30,956 bases of DNA from Cymbomonas tetramitiformis (Eukaryota > Chlorophyta > Pyramimonadophyceae > Pyramimonadales > Pyramimonadaceae), in contig LGRX02026970.1 in the NCBI GenBank assembly GCA_001247695.2, forward strand, positions 1 to 30,956, in the 5' to 3' direction. Below are positions 27,661 through 30,956 of this stretch, one piece after another; the stretch's first letter is position 1, and every line of letters begins with the position of its first letter. A model generated the notes under the pieces. The model was not told the origin of the DNA, searched no databases, and was given only the letters and a program-made list of their open reading frames with translations. A program made the translations under genes and the position numbers.

Positions 27661-30600
27661 AACACAAAAACAGAAGGAATACTCTCTCAAGTCGGCAGTC
27701 TTGGGGAAGTTCAGGTACGGACTTCACCTTGGAATATACACACAAGGGGAAATACAACAGGTGGAGAACCAGCTGGGGGCTGCACTGAAACGGATTTATG
27801 GGCTTCCAGCGAACGGCACTCCGAATGAACTGAACACGGAGGAAAAAGCGGAGTACGGACTGGGGTTGCAGTCCCTACAGGCGATATATGCACAGGAGGT
27901 TTACTCGGGGCTGGCTGAAGCGGTCCAAAGCGAGGAGGACAAAGGAGTGCAAATGGGATATGGAAAAAGAGAGAGAAACCTACGAACCAGGCAAAGAATG
28001 TCCCAAGTCAGTAGGTCCACCGCGGGGCTCATGGAAAAGCACTTCGGGGAGAGAGGCTACTGCAGCAACAGGGGCAAGCTAAGGATGGGACTGCAAACGC
28101 ATACAAACACCATGCGGAAGATGAATGCTCTCAATGAATATGGGGTGCACGTGAAAGGGGTGGGAACCCACATGCAGGAGCTAGCCAAGGAAACACTGCC
28201 CATTATGAAGCAGCTGCAGAATGCCAGGAGAGTGTATACTGATGCGGAAATGGAGGGCACCTTAAGAACAACCAAATACCTCAGAAGAATGGACAAGGAA
28301 TACCGGGACCCACAGGAGCAACCCATGACGACAGGGACCGAAAAACTGGGAACGGTAAATGTCGTAAAAGACACAAAAAATGAGATGGCCACTAAAGAGA
28401 TAAACTTCACCAAACTACTCACACTATTCAGGAACTACCCGGACCTCAAGGACCTCACCACAGCAGATGGGAAGAAAGCACTACCGATAACGGCATTGAA
28501 AGCAACGGGGGGAAGGGTACATGACAATAAAACAGTACAAAAAATAGCACAAGGCATGTTACACCTGTACCCCTATATATGTGAGGCACAGCCCAACAGT
28601 ATTAAAGCGCCAGGGGACCACTGGGACCATGAGCGGAACAGAAAGCTAAAACCCGAGTATGTGCAAAGGAAAACAGGAGAGCTGGAGAAATACACCAGAA
28701 GCACAAAGGCAATGTCGGAAATAAGAAACTGGCCAACGCAGATAAAGGCGCTACACGAGGCAGGGAATAGCCTGAGGGACATAATGCAACTGACGTCTAT
28801 GTACCCGCTGGCCAACCAAAAGAAACACTTCGAGGAGGCGGGGGTGGAATGGACGGAACAGGAGAAGGAAGCCCTGGGTATAGGAGGAGTGGACCATGAG
28901 TGGGAAGAAGATGACATAATGGGGGAATGGACCCCACAAGCAAGTGCCGGAGAAGGACTGATACAGCTGGACGAACGCAAATGGGCAAAACAGGAGGACC
29001 CGATGGAGGCGCCGGACCAGGAAGGAACCCACGCACCTACCAGGATACTGGCCAGTAGACAGTACCTGGACAACCCTGCAGACCCAGACTCGAAAGTAAT
29101 ACAATACGAAACTCAGTGGACGGACAGTGAAGGGAATGTTCTGAGCACGTGGAGCACCGAAGAGACAATTAGAAAACACATACCGGAACACAACCCCACA
29201 GGGAACCGAAGATGGGAGGAACTGGTGGAGGAATGGGAAGGCACCAAACAGGATGAAAGGACCAAAAGCGGGCCCGTGAGTGAAATACTAGCAGGCAGGC
29301 CGAGAAGCGAGCAAAGGTACTGGAAGGAGGTCACCCACTTGACGATAACCACGGGGGAAACAAACCCAGACCAAGACATTAAACAAACACTGAACACAAA
29401 AAACAGGCAGCTGCGTACTGAAGGCGACACTACCTACTGTTACGAACCCAACGGAGGGCTGATAGGCACTCTCAGCACGGCAAAAGTCAGGGAACTATAC
29501 AACAGATATACCAGAGAGGTGGGAGATGGAGCGGTGCAATGCCCGACAGGGGAACAGCTGGCCAAAAGGCTGAAATTGAAACTGGAGCATAAAATACACG
29601 TTGACACGTTTGAGGAGGAAATTGCGCAGCTACTCATAAGATACTCCAGTAAAGCAGAAATGAAGCACAGAAAACGAAACCTGCAGAACCACTGGACCCT
29701 TCCCCCAGAAATGATGGAGGCGGTCCAAGCAGCCACGGGGGCCAGGACAGAAGTATTTGCCTCTCCACTCAACGTACATAAAAACACTAAGACATATTAC
29801 TCGCAATACCCGAGAGACTCGGTCTTCGGGGCTGCTGGTTCAGCCTGGGAGGCGCAATGGGGGCAACTGGGGGCATACCAATTCAACCCGGAATACACGG
29901 CCGAAGACCTCCACAGGGCACTAAAGATGGCGATAAACGCTACAAAAACAGCCAAACCCGTCCTAGGGGTGGGAATATACCCTACGTATGCAAAGAGTCC
30001 GTACAGAAAACTACTAAACAAGCACATGGGATACAGGGTACACGAGTTACTCGAAGTGAAGGAGGGGCAGTTTACCTTCCTACCACCGGACCATTGGATG
30101 CAAGACAACCTACAAAAGCCCAAGCAGTGTAACTGGAACATGAGGATATTGGTAGTTGCAAATGCGGCGGGATGGAGGAAATTTTGCCCAAATGCGGTGA
30201 GAACGCACGACATATTCAGCAAGGCCCTTCTCAGATGCCCACAAAGCAAGGTCAGGACGGTAGGGAGGGCATGTTACATACACAGGCCTCTCACACTCAG
30301 GGACACGGACAGACAGCCCAGGTCGATTGCGGAATGGGAGAAAGACTGCGTCATAGACCCGTCCCCATGGACGAGTCATGAACTGCCTGTACTGCGCGCA
30401 TTACCGGAAGAACAGGTGGAGAACCATGTAGAAGAGATTATTGACCGCTGGATGGAAGACAGGGGGAGGGAAGGTGAACCCAGGGGAGGGGACAGGGGAC
30501 CCAGACCCTCAACGATGGATGTCTTGGGGGCCAACACCACGTGGAGTAGGGAAGAAATAAGCAGAGATGCACTTAGAAGGTGGGCGCTACAATTCGCGAA

Positions 30601-30956
30601 CCCAAAAGCGGAAGAAGGGGACATGGAAGGGGACCAGTGGTCACAGCGGGAATGGGGTGAAACTGAGGAAGTAGAACCACAGCCTGAGAGTCAGTGGGAC
30701 AGCAACGGAAAAGGATACCCAGAACCTGACAGAAGATTCAACAGGAATGAGATGGTCTACACAGACGGAAGCCAGAGAAAAGTCAAAAGGGAAAATGGGG
30801 AACAGGAGGAGGCAACCGCTGCGGGAGTATGGGACCCAAGAGGGGGGCAGAATGCGGAATACATGCAAAGATGGCAAGGCCACTGCCAAACGGTCAACAG
30901 GGCTGAGCTGACAGCCATATACATGGCACTAATGCTGGAGGCCAATACCGGCACCA
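27446..30956 (+). CDS. LINE polyprotein, in-frame continuation: RT thumb, chromodomain-like, methyltransferase-like, RNase H start
   Basis: Directly after the TAA the same frame is open for 1,170 codons to the window end. The protein resumes with the missing half of RT motif D (KITGV), then YKYLGVLLN and a LINE-type thumb (YGLGLQSLQAIYAQEVYS). Then come a long unrecognised segment (codons ~3660-4000), a chromodomain-like stretch (29030-29241), a linker, a methyltransferase-like domain (29698-30180), an acidic low-complexity linker, and the first half of RNase H (30743-30956). Codon use and the purine bias are the same as before the stop, so this is one gene broken by one stop. As separately translated protein it would need its own start; the first in-frame ATG is near 27571. 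Confidence 0.85.
29030..29241 (+). other. chromodomain-like segment in the LINE ORF
   Basis: The segment reads TRILASRQYLD..., then VIQYETQWTDSEGNVLSTWS and EETIRKHI, ending in RRWEELVEEWEG. This follows the chromodomain layout: a KIL-x-HR-like start, a YxVxW strand, a TWEPEENL-like turn and a C-terminal helix. Chromodomains bind methylated histone tails and guide some Ty3/gypsy elements to heterochromatin. The match is by eye; the YLVKW core is altered to YETQW. Confidence 0.5.
29698..30180 (+). other. PCIF1/adenine-methyltransferase-like domain in the LINE ORF
   Basis: The order of motifs is LPPEMMEAVQAATGARTEVF, ASPLN, YYSQYPRDSVFGA, then FNPEYTAEDLHRALKMA (NPEY at 29885-29896), GVGIYP, FTFLPPDHW and MRILVVANAAGW. 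ASPLN...FGA...NPxY...PPDHW is a layout I associate with PCIF1-like methyltransferase-fold domains, in which the catalytic motif is NPPF/NPPY. Here the second Pro is Glu, so activity is doubtful. The assignment is by pattern. Confidence 0.5.
30743..30956 (+). other. RNase H domain, N-terminal part, cut by window end
   Basis: YTDGSQRK (catalytic Asp, 30764-30766) is followed by an AAGVW strand and NRAELTAIYMAL (catalytic Glu, 30905-30907). These are the first two acidic residues of RNase HI. The remaining Asp residues lie beyond the window. In the RandI/Dualen and I-type LINEs this domain removes the RNA template after first-strand synthesis. Confidence 0.85.

Larger units (their letters stand above)
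17006..30956 (+). mobile_element. giant LINE-like (non-LTR) retrotransposon, 3' end beyond window
   Basis: APE endonuclease, reverse transcriptase and RNase H domains occur in the order expected for a non-LTR retrotransposon, and no LTR, integrase or tyrosine recombinase is seen. The 5' boundary is not fixed: minus-strand transposase similarity reaches about 17020, so the element may begin slightly inside the open frame. The plus strand is purine-rich and T-poor throughout. Protease, endonuclease, RT and RNase H on one element recall the RandI/Dualen group of green algae, but I did not find the restriction-like endonuclease known from Dualen. Confidence 0.85.

Noticed and set aside
27446..30740. 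Restriction-like endonuclease as in Dualen
   Set aside because: I looked for a CCHC cluster followed by a PD...D pattern between RT and RNase H and saw none convincing.
17069..30954. Dozens of minus-strand and alternate-frame ORFs rich in Ser, Leu, Phe and Cys
   Set aside because: They are shadows of the T-poor LINE coding strand: no motifs, low-complexity composition, and full overlap with a frame that has intact catalytic domains.

Overview
The window reads as repeat-dominated eukaryotic nuclear DNA. No rRNA, tRNA, CRISPR or bacterial operon structure is visible. Nearly every recognisable gene belongs to a transposable element, and most are broken. A short plant-type telomere motif (TTTAGGG/CCCTAAA, 15469-15500) and a huge non-LTR retrotransposon resembling the multi-domain RandI/Dualen elements of green algae suggest a green alga or another member of the green lineage. 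That assignment is an inference; the sequence does not name the organism.

Layout. (1) 1-5000: a possible partial exon at the left edge, non-coding DNA with small repeats, a 669-bp tandem duplication made of hairpin-rich 118-bp units (1861-3055), and a 185-bp satellite array of about seven units (3655-5000). (2) 5000-6500: a GC-rich, Pro/Ala-rich open frame with one in-frame stop, a 176-bp direct repeat, a minisatellite and an AAG/CTT-rich repeat. (3) 6519-9956: what looks like a three-level nest of DNA elements. An outer 56-bp inverted repeat encloses an element with 60-bp terminal inverted repeats (6942-9081) whose only recognisable gene is a frameshifted SAM-dependent methyltransferase-like gene. 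Its right inverted repeat is split by an 831-bp element flanked by TTAA duplications (8201-9031). (4) 10391-15057: two LTR-like direct repeats, the first split by a 1.2-kb TA-flanked element packed with hairpins, followed by a decayed Ty3/gypsy-type gag-protease fragment. (5) 15590-17000, minus strand: the C-terminal part of what looks like a cut-and-paste transposase, cut off where the next element begins. (6) 17006-30956, plus strand: a giant LINE-like element running off the right edge.

The giant element is the main content. A single reading frame stays open from 17006 to the window end (4,650 codons) except for one TAA at 27443-27445. In order it carries an ORF1-like region with a coiled coil, a Lys/Asn-rich section with four tandem repeats of about 158 residues, an Ulp1-type cysteine protease, an APE-type endonuclease, a reverse transcriptase, a chromodomain-like segment, a PCIF1/adenine-methyltransferase-like domain with an NPEY motif, and the start of an RNase H domain. 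The protease, endonuclease and polymerase catalytic residues all look intact, so the copy seems young; the single stop lies just after the RT catalytic motifs.

Methyltransferase-like sequences occur in two unrelated mobile contexts here: the small inverted-repeat element (7078-8002) and the LINE (29698-30180).
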